From Roseovarius marisflavi (GTDB lineage Bacteria > Pseudomonadota > Alphaproteobacteria > Rhodobacterales > Rhodobacteraceae), in the NCBI RefSeq assembly GCF_900142625.1, contig NZ_FRBN01000007.1:1-64000 (forward strand): a stretch of DNA of 64,000 nucleotides. Direction: 5' to 3'. How positions within the stretch are numbered: the stretch's first letter is position 1; every line of letters begins with the position of its first letter. A program made the position numbers and the translations under genes. A model generated the notes under the pieces. The model saw only the letters and a list, made by a program, of their open reading frames with translations. It did not search any database and was not told the DNA's origin. Shown one piece after another: positions 54,079 through 63,052 of this stretch.

Positions 54079-55002
54079 TCAGACCTTGGTCGCCGAGACC
54101 GGCGGCGTGATCGCGCGCCGCTTGAGCACCGACTCGCGCCAGCTGATGAAACTGATCGCCGCCACGATCACCGTGCCGCCCAGCAAGACAAACACATCCA
54201 CCCCTTCGCCAAAGACCAGCGCCCCAAGCGCCACCGCCCAGACCAGCTGCAGGAAGGTCACCGGCTGCGTCACCGCCAGCGGGGCCGCCCCGAACGCCAG
54301 CGTCATGGTGTAATGCCCCGCTGTCGCAAGACAGGCGACCCCGAACAGGATCGTCAACTCGCCCAAGGTCGGCGTCACCCAGACCGCCGCCGCCAGCGGC
54401 GCCAGCCCGATAGTCACCGTGATCGACAGCATCGCCACCACGATTCCCGCGCTACAGCGCCCCGACAGTACCTTGGCCGTCAGGTAGGAGGCGCCGAAAA
54501 ACACCGCCGTGAACAGCATCGCGAAATGCCCCGGCCCGACCTCGCGAAATCCCGGCCGCAGGATGATCAGCGCGCCGATCAAGGCCGCCACCACCGCCAG
54601 CACCCGGCGCAGGGCAAGCGTTTCACCAAGAAAAAGCGCCGCCCCGAGGGTGACGTAAATCGGCGAGAGGTAATTCATCGCCGTCACATCCGCGATCGGT
54701 ATCCGCGCCATGGCAAAGAACCAGAGCGACACACCAATCGTATGCACCGCCCCGCGCGCGCCAAACATAAGCCAGATCCGCCGCTCAAGCCGCAACCGCA
54801 TCAGCGGGCGCAACATCGGCAGCAGAAACACAAGCCCCATGGCATAGCGCAGAAAGGCCGCCTGTGGTGCGGGCACGCGAGTGCCAAGGATTTTGACAAG
54901 CGCCGTCACCCCGACAAAAAGAATACCCGTGAGAACCATCCAGAAGACGCCCAATACCGGATTTGAGGCCACCTTGGGCGCAAGGGTCGGTTCTGCTCTC
55001 AT
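54079..55002 (-). CDS. EamA/DMT family transporter
   Basis: 307 residues with ten predicted membrane helices in two EamA repeats: GVFWMVLTGILFVGVTALVKILG and VPAPQAAFLRYAMGLVFLLPML in the first, ITVTIGLAPLAAAVWVTP and VTQPVTFLQLVWAVALGALVFGEG in the second. The family exports metabolites such as amino acids or imports small solutes; the substrate is unknown. Stands alone, convergent with choV. Confidence 0.9.
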   Translation of the reverse strand: MRAEPTLAPKVASNPVLGVFWMVLTGILFVGVTALVKILGTRVPAPQAAFLRYAMGLVFLLPMLRPLMRLRLERRIWLMFGARGAVHTIGVSLWFFAMARIPIADVTAMNYLSPIYVTLGAALFLGETLALRRVLAVVAALIGALIILRPGFREVGPGHFAMLFTAVFFGASYLTAKVLSGRCSAGIVVAMLSITVTIGLAPLAAAVWVTPTLGELTILFGVACLATAGHYTMTLAFGAAPLAVTQPVTFLQLVWAVALGALVFGEGVDVFVLLGGTVIVAAISFISWRESVLKRRAITPPVSATKV

Positions 55003-55126
55003 CGCGTCATTAGTTCACGGGACGGCCCGTCTGTCGAGCGTTGCGCGTCGCTTTTTCATGCGCTAAGCGCAATCCTGCATCCCGATGAGCGCATAGCTTG
55101 AGCCGATCCACCCTGGCACAAGCCCT

Positions 55127-55720
55127 TCATCCCGCAAGCAACCGCGCCGCAATCGCCCACATCACGACCCCGATCCCCGCGTCCAGCACCCGCCAGCTTT
55201 TCTCGCGGCGAAACAGCGGCGCCAAAAGCCGTGCGCCGTAGCCGAGGCAAAAGAAGAACACAAAGCTCGCGCCGACCGCGCCAAGCCCGAACCCGGGCCG
55301 GTCGTCATATTGCGACGAGACCGAGCCGACAAGAACCACCGTATCAAGGTAGACATGCGGGTTAAGCCAGGTCAGCGCCAGACAGGTCAGCATCGCGCGC
55401 CGCAAACTGCCCGTGCCCGTGCCCGCCTCAAGCACCGCGCCGCCGCGCCAGGCGGCCAGAAAGTTGCGCGCGCCGTACCAGATCAGAAACGCCGCCCCGC
55501 CAAAGCGCATGACCTGTTCAAGCCCCGGCACCGCCGCCGACAGCGCGCCGAACCCGGCAACGCCAAAGGTGATCAGAACGGCATCCGACAGCGCACAGAT
55601 CAGGACCACGGCCAGCACATGCTCACGCCGCAATCCTTGGCGCAAGACAAAGGCATTCTGCGCCCCGATCGCCAGAATAAGGCTTAGCCCAAGGGCAAAT
55701 CCTGCGATTTCTGCCTGCAT
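55127..55720 (-). CDS. argO: LysE/ArgO-type amino acid exporter
   Basis: 197 residues with five to six helices: EIAGFALGLSLILAIGAQNAFVLRQGL, ALSDAVLITFGVAGFG, ALTWLNPHVYLDTVVLVGSVS are those of the LysE/ArgO group that exports arginine or lysine. The ATG at 55720 follows AGAGGGAAAC; the open frame to 55795 is not needed. Divergent from an ArgP-type regulator, the standard pairing for argO/lysE. Confidence 0.92.
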   Translation of the reverse strand: MQAEIAGFALGLSLILAIGAQNAFVLRQGLRREHVLAVVLICALSDAVLITFGVAGFGALSAAVPGLEQVMRFGGAAFLIWYGARNFLAAWRGGAVLEAGTGTGSLRRAMLTCLALTWLNPHVYLDTVVLVGSVSSQYDDRPGFGLGAVGASFVFFFCLGYGARLLAPLFRREKSWRVLDAGIGVVMWAIAARLLAG

Positions 55721-55791
55721 GTTTCCCTCTCCCCGGCTCTCTGGCTCATTACTGCTCGCTTGCCTAAAGCGGCGCGGCACATTACTCAAAC

Positions 55792-55806
55792 GCATAATTT
55801 AAATGC
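55792..55806. promoter_or_regulatory. candidate LysR-type (ArgP) site
   Basis: GCATAATTTAAATGC is a partial dyad (GCAT-N7-ATGC) of the T-N11-A kind, and the hexamer GCATAA repeats 16 bases on. It lies 17 bases before argP and 72 bases before the exporter, where an ArgP site is expected. Confidence 0.45.
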
Positions 55807-55822
55807 TGCATAAGAGCCGCTA

Positions 55823-56710
55823 ATGAACCTAGACCCACAACAACTCGCCGCCCTCTGCGCCATTCTGCGCTGCGGAACCTTTGACGCCGCCGCCGCAGAC
55901 CTCGGCCTGACCCAATCGGCGATTTCGCAACGTCTCAAGGCGCTTGAAACCCGCGTCGGCGCTCAGCTTGTGCATCGCGGCCAGCCCTCGACCGGTACGG
56001 CGGCCGGGCTGCGCCTTGCCGCGCATGGCGATCAGATCGCCCTGCTCGAGGCCCAACTGGCGCGCCAAATCACCGGCTTTACCCCCGCGCCGCGGACCCG
56101 GCTGCGCCTTGCGGTCAATGCCGACAGCCTTGCCACCTGGTTGCCCGCCGCCCTGGCCGAGCTGCCCGATCACCTGTTTGATCTGGTGATTGATGATCAG
56201 GACGCCGCCCATGACCGCCTGACGCGCGGCGAGGTGCTTGGCGCGCTGACGACCCGTGCAAATCCCCTGCCCGGCTGTGATGTGCTTGCCTTGGGCAGCC
56301 TGCGCTATATCGCGACCGCAAGCCCCGGATTCATGGCGCACCATTTTCCGGATGGGGTTACGGCCTCGGCCCTCGTGCGCGCGCCGATGCTGCGCTTTGA
56401 CGCCAAGGACCGGCTTCAGGAGCAATGGATTGCCCGGCATCTGGGGCGCACAGTTTCGCCACCCTGCCACATGTTTCCCTCCTCAGAGGGCTTTGTCGCC
56501 GCTGCCCGGCTCGGGCTTGGCTGGGGCCTCAACCCCGAGCCTCTGGTCGCCGATGCGCTTGCCTCGGGCGCACTTGTGCCGCTCCTGCCTGACGCCGCGC
56601 TGGATACGCCGCTCTACTGGCAATCAAGCCGGGTGTTGGGCGCGGCCCTGACGCCGCTCACCCGCGCGTTGCGCCGGGCGGCGCGCCAGATGCTCTATCC
56701 GCCCGCGTGA
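55823..56710 (+). CDS. argP: LysR family regulator, ArgP type
   Basis: 295 residues. The N-terminal helix-turn-helix (LDPQQLAALCAILRCGTFDAAAADLGLTQSAISQRLKALE) and the effector domain (LRLAVNADSLATWLPAALAEL) match ArgP/IciA and LysG, which bind lysine or arginine and control the divergent exporter. A hairpin begins 7 bases after its stop and may end its transcript. Confidence 0.93.
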   Translation: MNLDPQQLAALCAILRCGTFDAAAADLGLTQSAISQRLKALETRVGAQLVHRGQPSTGTAAGLRLAAHGDQIALLEAQLARQITGFTPAPRTRLRLAVNADSLATWLPAALAELPDHLFDLVIDDQDAAHDRLTRGEVLGALTTRANPLPGCDVLALGSLRYIATASPGFMAHHFPDGVTASALVRAPMLRFDAKDRLQEQWIARHLGRTVSPPCHMFPSSEGFVAAARLGLGWGLNPEPLVADALASGALVPLLPDAALDTPLYWQSSRVLGAALTPLTRALRRAARQMLYPPA

Positions 56711-56717
56711 CACGAAA

Positions 56718-56747
56718 ACGTCCGGCGCAGAACCCCGCGCCGGACGT
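56718..56747 (-). terminator. terminator hairpin between argP and yebC
   Basis: An 11-bp perfect stem ACGTCCGGCGC / GCGCCGGACGT with an 8-base loop. On the minus strand TTTT follows, so it terminates yebC transcripts; on the plus strand it sits 7 bases past argP but lacks a T-run. Confidence 0.8.
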
Positions 56748-56767
56748 CAAAAACATCGCTCTCGATT

Positions 56768-56793
56768 GCCCGTAGGGTGGGTGAAACCCACGC
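56768..56793. repeat. 26-bp exact intergenic repeat, copy 2
   Basis: Identical over 26 bases to 31276-31301. It lies between the yebC stop and its terminator hairpin, again just past the 3' end of a minus-strand gene. Confidence 0.85.
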
Positions 56794-56810
56794 TCCTGCG
56801 GCGCTGCAGA

Positions 56811-57560
56811 TTACTCCGCCCCGAGCTGTTCCATGACCTCGTCAGAGGCTTCGAAATTGGTGGTGACACGCTGAACGTCGTCGTCATCCTCAAGCGCGTC
56901 AATCAGCTTCATCAGCTTTTGCATGCCCTCAAGGTCCATCTCGGTGGTGGTCACCGGTTTCCACACAAGCTTGGTCGAACTGCTCTCGCCAAGCTCGGCC
57001 TCAAGCGCGGTGGCAACCTCGTTGAGATCACTGTCGGCGCACCAGATCACATGCCCGTCCTCGCCGCTTTCCACATCCTCGGCGCCGGCCTCGATTGCCG
57101 CCATCATCACCGTGTCGCTATCGCCCACTTCGACGGGATAGCTGATCTCGCCCTTGCGCTCGAACATGAAGCCGACCGATCCGGTTTCGCCAAGGTTGCC
57201 GCCATTCTTGGAAAAGGTCGAGCGCACGGTGCTGGCGGTGCGGTTGCGGTTGTCGGTCATCGCCTCGACAATCACCGCCACGCCATTTGGCCCATAGCCC
57301 TCATAGCGGATTTCCTCGTAATCCTCGCCCTCGCCGCCCATCGCCTTCTTGATGGCGCGTTCGATATTGTCCTTGGGCATGGATTGTGACTTGGCTTCCT
57401 TGATGGCAAGGCGCAGGCGCGGGTTTTTATCCGGGTCCGGGTCGCCCATCTTGGCGGCAACCGTTATCTCTTTGGAAAATTTAGAGAAAAGCTTGCCCCG
57501 CACGGCGTCCTGACGCCCTTTGCGATGTTGGATATTTGCCCATTTTGAGTGGCCGGCCAT
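56811..57560 (-). CDS. yebC: YebC/PmpR family protein
   Basis: 249 residues. [84 protein letters not shown] are nearly invariant in YebC/TACO1. The family was called transcriptional regulators; recent work shows that YebC helps ribosomes through polyproline stretches. Single gene with a terminator hairpin downstream. Confidence 0.96.
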   Translation of the reverse strand: MAGHSKWANIQHRKGRQDAVRGKLFSKFSKEITVAAKMGDPDPDKNPRLRLAIKEAKSQSMPKDNIERAIKKAMGGEGEDYEEIRYEGYGPNGVAVIVEAMTDNRNRTASTVRSTFSKNGGNLGETGSVGFMFERKGEISYPVEVGDSDTVMMAAIEAGAEDVESGEDGHVIWCADSDLNEVATALEAELGESSSTKLVWKPVTTTEMDLEGMQKLMKLIDALEDDDDVQRVTTNFEASDEVMEQLGAE

Positions 57561-57667
57561 GATACCGTCTCCTGCATGTCCAGAAAATTTGGCTTGTCAT
57601 ATCCGCTTGGCGCGCGCAGGGCAACGCCTTGCGACACCGAGCGCGCCATGTGCGCCCGCCTGTTGGC

Positions 57668-59449
57668 TCAAAGCGGCCAGATCAGCGGAATAAGCGCCGA
57701 GGCGAGCAAGCCCACACTCAGGTTCAGCGGCACCCCGACCCGCAGGAAATCGGTAAAGCGATAGCCCCCCGGCCCGTAGACAAGCGTGTTGGTCTGATAG
57801 CCGATGGGCGTGGCGAAACTCGCGCTCGCGGCGACCATCACCGCCACCACGAGCGGGCGCGCATCAATCCCCATGGCATCGGCCAGTCCGATGGCAATCG
57901 GCGTGACAACCACCGCCACGGCGTTGTTCGACACCAGTTCGGTCAGCACCGAGGTCAGCAGGTAAATCACCCAGATCACCAGGAACCCCGGCAGAACCGA
58001 GAGCGAGGGCGCAATCACCCCGACGATCAATTCAACCGCCCCCGAGGCCTGAAGCGCCGCGCCGATCGCCAGCATCGCGAAAATCAGCGCAAGCAATTGC
58101 CCGTCGACAAAGGAAAACGCCTCGTCCGCATCAATGCAGCGGGCCAAAAGCACCACCGCCACCGCGATCACCGCTAGCGCAAGGATCGGGGCCATGCCAA
58201 GCCCCGCAAGGATGACGATCCCCAAAAGGGCCACCACCGCCAGCGGCGCGTGGCCCCGTCGAAACGCCCGCGCCGAGGGCCGCGAGACATCGACCATATC
58301 CATATCGCGCGACAGGCGCTGAATATCCTCGGGCGCGCCTTCAAGCAAAAGCGTATCGCCAACCCGCACCACAAGATCGTCAAGCTGGCGGCCGATATTC
58401 TGGTTGCGCCGGTGTACCGCCAGCGGATAAACCCCGTAGCGCCGCCGCAGGCGCATGCCGCCAAGCGAGCGGCCCACCATCTTGCAGCCCGGCGTGATCA
58501 GCACCTCAACGGTGCTTGTCTCAACCGCCGAAACCTGATCGACCCGCTTGAGGCTTTTGTCGCGCTGCAGGCTGAGCAATTCGGTCATCTGCGTGCGCAA
58601 AACCACCCGGTCCCCCACATGAAGCGTCACCCCGCTCAGGTTGCGGCGCAGCGACTGATCGCCCCGGATCACATCAATAAGGCGCACGCCCTCGCGTTTG
58701 AAAAGCTGCACCCCGGTCACTTCGCGCCCGATCAGGTTGCTGTCGGGCGGGATCACCGCCTCGGTGAAAAACTTCATCCGCGAGCGATCGGTCAGCATGT
58801 CGGCCATGCTATCGCGCGCAGGCAGAAGGAACGGCCCGAAAAACCGCAGGTAAATCGCGCCCCAGATCACCAGGATGATGCCAAGCGGCGTGATTTCGAA
58901 GATGCTAAAGGCCGCCATGCCCTGCGTGCGCGCGACCCCGTCCACAAGCAGGTTGGTCGAGGTGCCGATCAGCGTCGTCGTGCCGCCAAGAATGGCCGCA
59001 TAGCTGAGCGGAATCAAAAGCTTGCTGACCGGGATTTGAAGCGTGCGCGCCAGTTGCACGAACACCGGGATCATCACCACCACCACCGGCGTGTTGTTCA
59101 TGAAGGCCGAGGCCACGACCACCGCCACCAAAAGCATGCCGATGGCCGCGCGCGGATTGACCTGTGCCTGGCGATCCGCCAGCGAGGTAAAGGCATCAAG
59201 CGCGCCGGTGCGCACCAAGGCCCCCATCACGATAAACATCGCCGCAATGGTCCAGGGCGCTGGATTGGAAAACACCATCAGAGCGGCCTGATAGGGCAGG
59301 ATTCCAAGCGCCAGAAGAACCGCCACACCGGCGATGGCCACCACTTCTGTCGGATAGGTTTCACGCACGAAAAGCACGAACATCGCCGCGACGACGAGCA
59401 GTGCCATGGCTGCCTGCCCGTTTTGAAACAGACCCAAAAGTTCTATCAC
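57668..59449 (-). CDS. SLC13 family permease with two TrkA-C (RCK_C) domains
   Basis: 593 residues. Two membrane halves (residues ~1-200 and ~400-590) flank two RCK_C domains (~215-300, ~305-385: VQLFKREGVRLIDVIRGDQSLRR, MVGRSLGGMRLRRRYGVYPLAVHRRN). Hairpin-type segments MNNTPVVVVMIPVF and VSNNAVAVVVTPIAIGLADAMG carry the SNNA/MNNT motifs of the family. It likely moves sulfate, dicarboxylate or a similar anion with Na+. ATGA overlap with the DMT gene upstream. Confidence 0.9.
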   Translation of the reverse strand: MIELLGLFQNGQAAMALLVVAAMFVLFVRETYPTEVVAIAGVAVLLALGILPYQAALMVFSNPAPWTIAAMFIVMGALVRTGALDAFTSLADRQAQVNPRAAIGMLLVAVVVASAFMNNTPVVVVMIPVFVQLARTLQIPVSKLLIPLSYAAILGGTTTLIGTSTNLLVDGVARTQGMAAFSIFEITPLGIILVIWGAIYLRFFGPFLLPARDSMADMLTDRSRMKFFTEAVIPPDSNLIGREVTGVQLFKREGVRLIDVIRGDQSLRRNLSGVTLHVGDRVVLRTQMTELLSLQRDKSLKRVDQVSAVETSTVEVLITPGCKMVGRSLGGMRLRRRYGVYPLAVHRRNQNIGRQLDDLVVRVGDTLLLEGAPEDIQRLSRDMDMVDVSRPSARAFRRGHAPLAVVALLGIVILAGLGMAPILALAVIAVAVVLLARCIDADEAFSFVDGQLLALIFAMLAIGAALQASGAVELIVGVIAPSLSVLPGFLVIWVIYLLTSVLTELVSNNAVAVVVTPIAIGLADAMGIDARPLVVAVMVAASASFATPIGYQTNTLVYGPGGYRFTDFLRVGVPLNLSVGLLASALIPLIWPL

Positions 59450-60393
59450 GTATCAGAGCCCTCGTCTGGTTTCGCCCCAGTGTCCACGATGACAGGCGCA
59501 GGGGCAAGCCCGATCCGCGCCCGTGGCTGTACCAGAAAGATACCGCCCAGCATGAGCCCCAGCGCCGCCCAGATATAAGGCGAATAGACCTCCTGCAACA
59601 GCCAGATCGACCAAAGCACGCCAAAGCCGGTCACCAGATAGCTGGTCTGCGCCGCAAAGACCGATCCGGCCCGCCCCACCATCCAGACATAGCCCGCATA
59701 GACCAGCGCATGAATGATTGCCCCCGCCACCAGCGCCGCCTCGGGCGCGCCAAACCCGGCCAAGGGGTCAATCCACTGTCCGCTAATTAGGGCCAGAGGC
59801 AGCATCAGGATCGCCCCAAGCAGCGAGGCGGCCAATAATGTCTGCACGGAATCAAGCCCCTGCGTGCCCCAGCGGGCCACAAGATTGCCCTCGGCCGCAT
59901 AAAGCAGCGGCGCTATGAGGGCGAGCGGCACAAAGGCGGCCATAGCCCGATCCGGCAGGCTGGCCTCGGGGCCGATCAAAAGCGCGATCCCGGCCAACCC
60001 AAGGATGAGGCCCAGCATCCGCCGCCAGGCAAATCGCTCATTGCCAAGGGCAAGCGCGATGGGCAGCGAAAACATCGGCACGGTCGAAATGACAATGGCC
60101 ATCACACCGCCGGGCAAGCGGGCCGCCGAGGCATAGAAAAACACATCCGGCAGAACCGCGCCGAACAGGGCGACCATCGCGAACAGCCGCCAATAGATGC
60201 GCCCCAGCTCCAACCGCTTACCGCGTGCGCGGGTGATGGCACCAAGCACCACCACCGCGATCACCAGTTGCCAGAATATCAGGCCGAAAGGCTGATGGCC
60301 GGTGCTGACCGCGATCTTGGCAAGCGCCACCGACAGGCCCCAGCCCGCGCCCATCGCCATAAGCGCCAGCGTCAGACCGGCGCGTGCTCTCAC
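59446..60393 (-). CDS. EamA/DMT family transporter
   Basis: 315 residues with ten helices in two EamA repeats (LALMAMGAGWGLSVALAKIAVSTG, GGVMAIVISTVPMFSLPIALALGNERFAWRR; then VFAAQTSYLVTGFGVLWSIWLLQEVYSPYIWAALGLMLGGIFL). Exporter of unknown solute. It overlaps both neighbours as ATGA: ymdB upstream and the SLC13 permease downstream, so three genes form one translated unit. Confidence 0.9.
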   Translation of the reverse strand: MRARAGLTLALMAMGAGWGLSVALAKIAVSTGHQPFGLIFWQLVIAVVVLGAITRARGKRLELGRIYWRLFAMVALFGAVLPDVFFYASAARLPGGVMAIVISTVPMFSLPIALALGNERFAWRRMLGLILGLAGIALLIGPEASLPDRAMAAFVPLALIAPLLYAAEGNLVARWGTQGLDSVQTLLAASLLGAILMLPLALISGQWIDPLAGFGAPEAALVAGAIIHALVYAGYVWMVGRAGSVFAAQTSYLVTGFGVLWSIWLLQEVYSPYIWAALGLMLGGIFLVQPRARIGLAPAPVIVDTGAKPDEGSDT

Positions 60394-61202
60394 GGGCCTG
60401 CTTGCTCCAACCGGCCACCTTGGCGGATCATCGAGACCTTGGTGGCCCTGCCGGTCTTGTCGTCGGTCTCGACGTAAACGCCCGACAAGGTTGCCGCGCC
60501 AAGCGCCGGGGTAAAGCGTTCCTTGCCCATGCCGGTCACGAAACGCCGCATCGGTTCGGTCTTTTCCATGCCAATGACGCTAAGATAATCGCCGCACATG
60601 CCGGCATCGCCCTGAAAGGCGGTGCCACCCGGCAGGATTTGTGTATCGGCGGTCGGGATATGGGTGTGGGTGCCCACCACGAGACTGGCGCGGCCATCAC
60701 AGAAATGCCCCATCGCCATCTTCTCCGAGGTCGCCTCGCAATGCACCTCGACAATCGCCGCCTGCACCGCGCCACCGCGAGGATGCGCGCGCAGCACCTC
60801 GTCGATGGCCGAAAACGGATCGTCAAAGGCGCGTTTCATGAAGACCTGACCCAGCACCTGCGCCACCAGAATCTTGCGCCCGCGTCCGTCGGTAAAAACC
60901 CGGTGCCCGCGCCCCGGGGCGCTCTTGGCAAAGTTCAGCGGCCGGATGATCCGGGTCTCATTGCCAATCGCCTGAAGCATGTCCTTTTGATCAAAGGCAT
61001 GATCGCCAAGGGTGACGCAATCGGCCCCCGCCTCGAACAGCCCCTTGGCATGCGCGCCGGTCAGCCCCATCCCGCCCGAGGCATTCTCGCCATTGACCAC
61101 AACGAAATCCAGCCGCCACTCTGCGCGCAAGCGCGGCAGGGTCTCGGCCACCGCCGCGCGTCCCGCACGGCCCATCACATCGCCTAAAAAGAGTATTTTC
61201 AT
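60390..61202 (-). CDS. ymdB: TIGR00282/YmdB family metallophosphoesterase
   Basis: 270 residues. Metal-site motifs: KILFLGDVMGRAGR, VVVNGENASGG, CVTLGDHAFD, VEVHCEATSEK and VVGTHTHIPTADTQI, all as in YmdB, a dinuclear-metal phosphodiesterase that acts on 2',3'-cyclic nucleotides in Bacillus and affects RNA turnover. The ATG at 61202 fits the family start; the frame upstream to 61238 is extra. First of the ymdB-DMT-SLC13 unit. Confidence 0.93.
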   Translation of the reverse strand: MKILFLGDVMGRAGRAAVAETLPRLRAEWRLDFVVVNGENASGGMGLTGAHAKGLFEAGADCVTLGDHAFDQKDMLQAIGNETRIIRPLNFAKSAPGRGHRVFTDGRGRKILVAQVLGQVFMKRAFDDPFSAIDEVLRAHPRGGAVQAAIVEVHCEATSEKMAMGHFCDGRASLVVGTHTHIPTADTQILPGGTAFQGDAGMCGDYLSVIGMEKTEPMRRFVTGMGKERFTPALGAATLSGVYVETDDKTGRATKVSMIRQGGRLEQAGP

Positions 61203-61280
61203 GGAATCGGTGTTATTGACGGACTGCGCGAAGGGCAAGACTCAAACCGCACGCGCTTGGGATTGGGGCCCGTGAGGGAC

Positions 61281-61313
61281 GCCTCCGGCGGGAGTATTTG
61301 TGCCAAGTAGAAG
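61281..61313 (-). repeat. short relative of the dispersed intergenic element
   Basis: On the minus strand CTTCTACTTGGCACAAATACTC followed by CCGCCGGAGGC resembles the lead of the 54009 element, with one short hairpin (CCTCCGG/ CCGGCGGGAG-type). It lies 9 bases past the osmC stop. Confidence 0.5.
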
Positions 61314-61321
61314 GGCGAGCG

Positions 61322-61792
61322 TCAGGCCTTGATGCGGTAGCGCGCAGCAAAGGTGACCGGAAAATTGACCGAACGGGCGATAAAACAGGTCTTGTGTATC
61401 TCGTCGTGCAGCGCATTGGCCTTTTTGAGGTCGGTGCCCGACGGCACGCTGATCGAGGGGCGCAGGGTGGCGCGCAGGAAGCGGCTTGCGCCGGTGGCGT
61501 CGGTTTCGCCCAGTGCAAGCGGGTCGTCTTGATAGGCATGAACGATGACACCCGCGTCGCTGGCAAGATGCAGAAACCACAGCATGTGACAGGCCGACAG
61601 TGCCGCGATCAGCATATCCTCGGGGTTATGCAGGGTCGGGTCGCCCCCCAAGAGCGGATCGTTGGAGCAGTGGATCACCGGCTTGCCGGGGGTCGCGACG
61701 TTCCATGTACGATCATAGCCCCTGTAGTGCTTCGTGCCCTCCCCACGGTTCCCGGTCCACACGACTCGTGCGGTATAATTATGCTCGGCCAT
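61322..61792 (-). CDS. OsmC family peroxide-resistance protein
   Basis: 156 residues. EDMLIAALSACHMLWFLHLASDAG and ANALHDEIHKTCFIARSVNFPVTF carry the two Cys of OsmC/Ohr proteins (thiol peroxidases of organic peroxides). The ATG at 61792 follows AAAGGA. Divergent from a GntR regulator with a palindrome between, so the regulator may control it. Confidence 0.92.
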   Translation of the reverse strand: MAEHNYTARVVWTGNRGEGTKHYRGYDRTWNVATPGKPVIHCSNDPLLGGDPTLHNPEDMLIAALSACHMLWFLHLASDAGVIVHAYQDDPLALGETDATGASRFLRATLRPSISVPSGTDLKKANALHDEIHKTCFIARSVNFPVTFAARYRIKA

Positions 61793-61823
61793 GGCAGCGG
61801 TCCTTTGTTGCGCGAATCATTGC

Positions 61824-61833
61824 ATACATGTAT
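61824..61833. promoter_or_regulatory. palindromic operator candidate between osmC and gntR
   Basis: The perfect 10-base palindrome ATACATGTAT sits in the near-palindrome GCATACATGTATAC, 32 bases from each start codon. FCD-type GntR regulators bind short palindromes of the kind TGTATACA or ATACATGTAT, so this is a likely site for the adjacent regulator. Confidence 0.65.
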
Positions 61834-61864
61834 ACATTTCTGCAAAACACAGGCAACCCACCCT

Positions 61865-62494
61865 ATGACTTCGCCGCAATCCATCGCCGATCAATTGCAG
61901 TCTGACATCCTAAGCGGCGCATTGCCCGTCGGGCAGCCCTTGTCACAAACCGATCTGGCCGCGCGCTTTGGCGTCAGCCGCATCCCCATCCGCGATGCGC
62001 TGGCGCGGCTTGCCGCTCTTGGTCTGATTGATCAGGCCCCCAACCGCACCGCCCATGTGATCCGTATGGATGCGACCGAGGTATCCGAGGCCTATGACCT
62101 GCGGCTGCTGTTGGAATGTGATCTGCTGGCCCGCGCCATCCCGGTGATGACCGAGGCGGATCTGACCCGCATCGACTATGCGTTGGCCCGTTCAAATCTT
62201 GAGGCAAAAAACGCCAACTGGGCAGAGGGAGACCAGATGTTTCACGCCGCCCTCTATGCCCCTGCCATGCGCCCGCGTCAGGCGCAGATGATCACCGGCC
62301 TGCGCCGCACCTGCCGCATCCAGATTTCCGCCTACGATGCCTTGCCCAACGAAACCGAACGCTGGCTGGCCGATCACCAGGCCTTGCGCGATGCTTGTCA
62401 TCGCCGCGATACCAATGCCGCAGTGACCTGTCTTCGCGCCCACATTGAAGGGGCCCTAGACACGCTTTTGCAGAAAATGTCAGGCGACGCCTGA
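61865..62494 (+). CDS. GntR family regulator with FCD domain
   Basis: 209 residues. Winged-helix start IADQLQSDILSGALPVGQPLSQTDLAARFGVSRIPIRDALARLAALGLI, then an all-helical FCD domain with metal/ligand residues (DQMFHAALYAPAM, DHQALRDACHRRD). It probably senses a small carboxylate or similar. The ATG at 61865 is chosen; the frame opens upstream without need. Its TGA abuts the convergent 5-FCL stop. Confidence 0.92.
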   Translation: MTSPQSIADQLQSDILSGALPVGQPLSQTDLAARFGVSRIPIRDALARLAALGLIDQAPNRTAHVIRMDATEVSEAYDLRLLLECDLLARAIPVMTEADLTRIDYALARSNLEAKNANWAEGDQMFHAALYAPAMRPRQAQMITGLRRTCRIQISAYDALPNETERWLADHQALRDACHRRDTNAAVTCLRAHIEGALDTLLQKMSGDA

Positions 62495-63052
62495 TCAGAA
62501 ACTGATCACCTCAGTCTCGGTTACCACCATGTCAAGCGGCTGATCGGTCGGTTCCGACGGCAGGTTGTCTGCCTCTTGCGCGGCATAGGCAAAACCAACC
62601 GCCAGCGTCGGGCGCTTGGCGCGCAAAGCCTCAAGCGTGCGGTCATAAAACCCGCCGCCATAGCCAAGCCGCCCGCCCTGCCGGTCAAACGCCACCAGCG
62701 GCACGATCAGGATTTCGGGCTCGATGAAGTCGTCCTCGGCCGGGATCATCGCGCCGAACGGCCCCTCGCGCAGGGCGCAGCCCGGCGTCCAGCGGGAGAA
62801 TTTGAGCGGCAGGCCAGCCGCTTTGATTACCGGCACGCAGACCGGTCCATGCGCCGCCGCCTCTTGCATGGCGGGCAGCGGATCAATCTCGGAGCGGATC
62901 GCCATATAGGCCGACAGCGGCACCCCGCGATAGCCCGCCAAGACGCTCGACAGCAGCGCCGCCTCGCCATGCGTGCGCGCCGCATGGGCCGCCGCACGAC
63001 GCGCAAAACCCGCCTTGCGGGCGGCGGCCTTGATTTGGCTCAGGTCGGTCAT
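62495..63052 (-). CDS. 5-formyltetrahydrofolate cyclo-ligase
   Basis: 185 residues. ATP-site motif LGYGGGFYDRTL and LIVPLVAFDRQGGRLG, with an N-terminal KAAARKAGFARR and LAGYRGVPLSAYMAIRSEIDPLPAM. It turns 5-formyl-THF into 5,10-methenyl-THF with ATP. Its ATG overlaps the mgtE stop as ATGA, so the two are co-translated. Its stop TCA/TGA abuts gntR as TGATCA. Confidence 0.92.
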   Translation of the reverse strand: MTDLSQIKAAARKAGFARRAAAHAARTHGEAALLSSVLAGYRGVPLSAYMAIRSEIDPLPAMQEAAAHGPVCVPVIKAAGLPLKFSRWTPGCALREGPFGAMIPAEDDFIEPEILIVPLVAFDRQGGRLGYGGGFYDRTLEALRAKRPTLAVGFAYAAQEADNLPSEPTDQPLDMVVTETEVISF

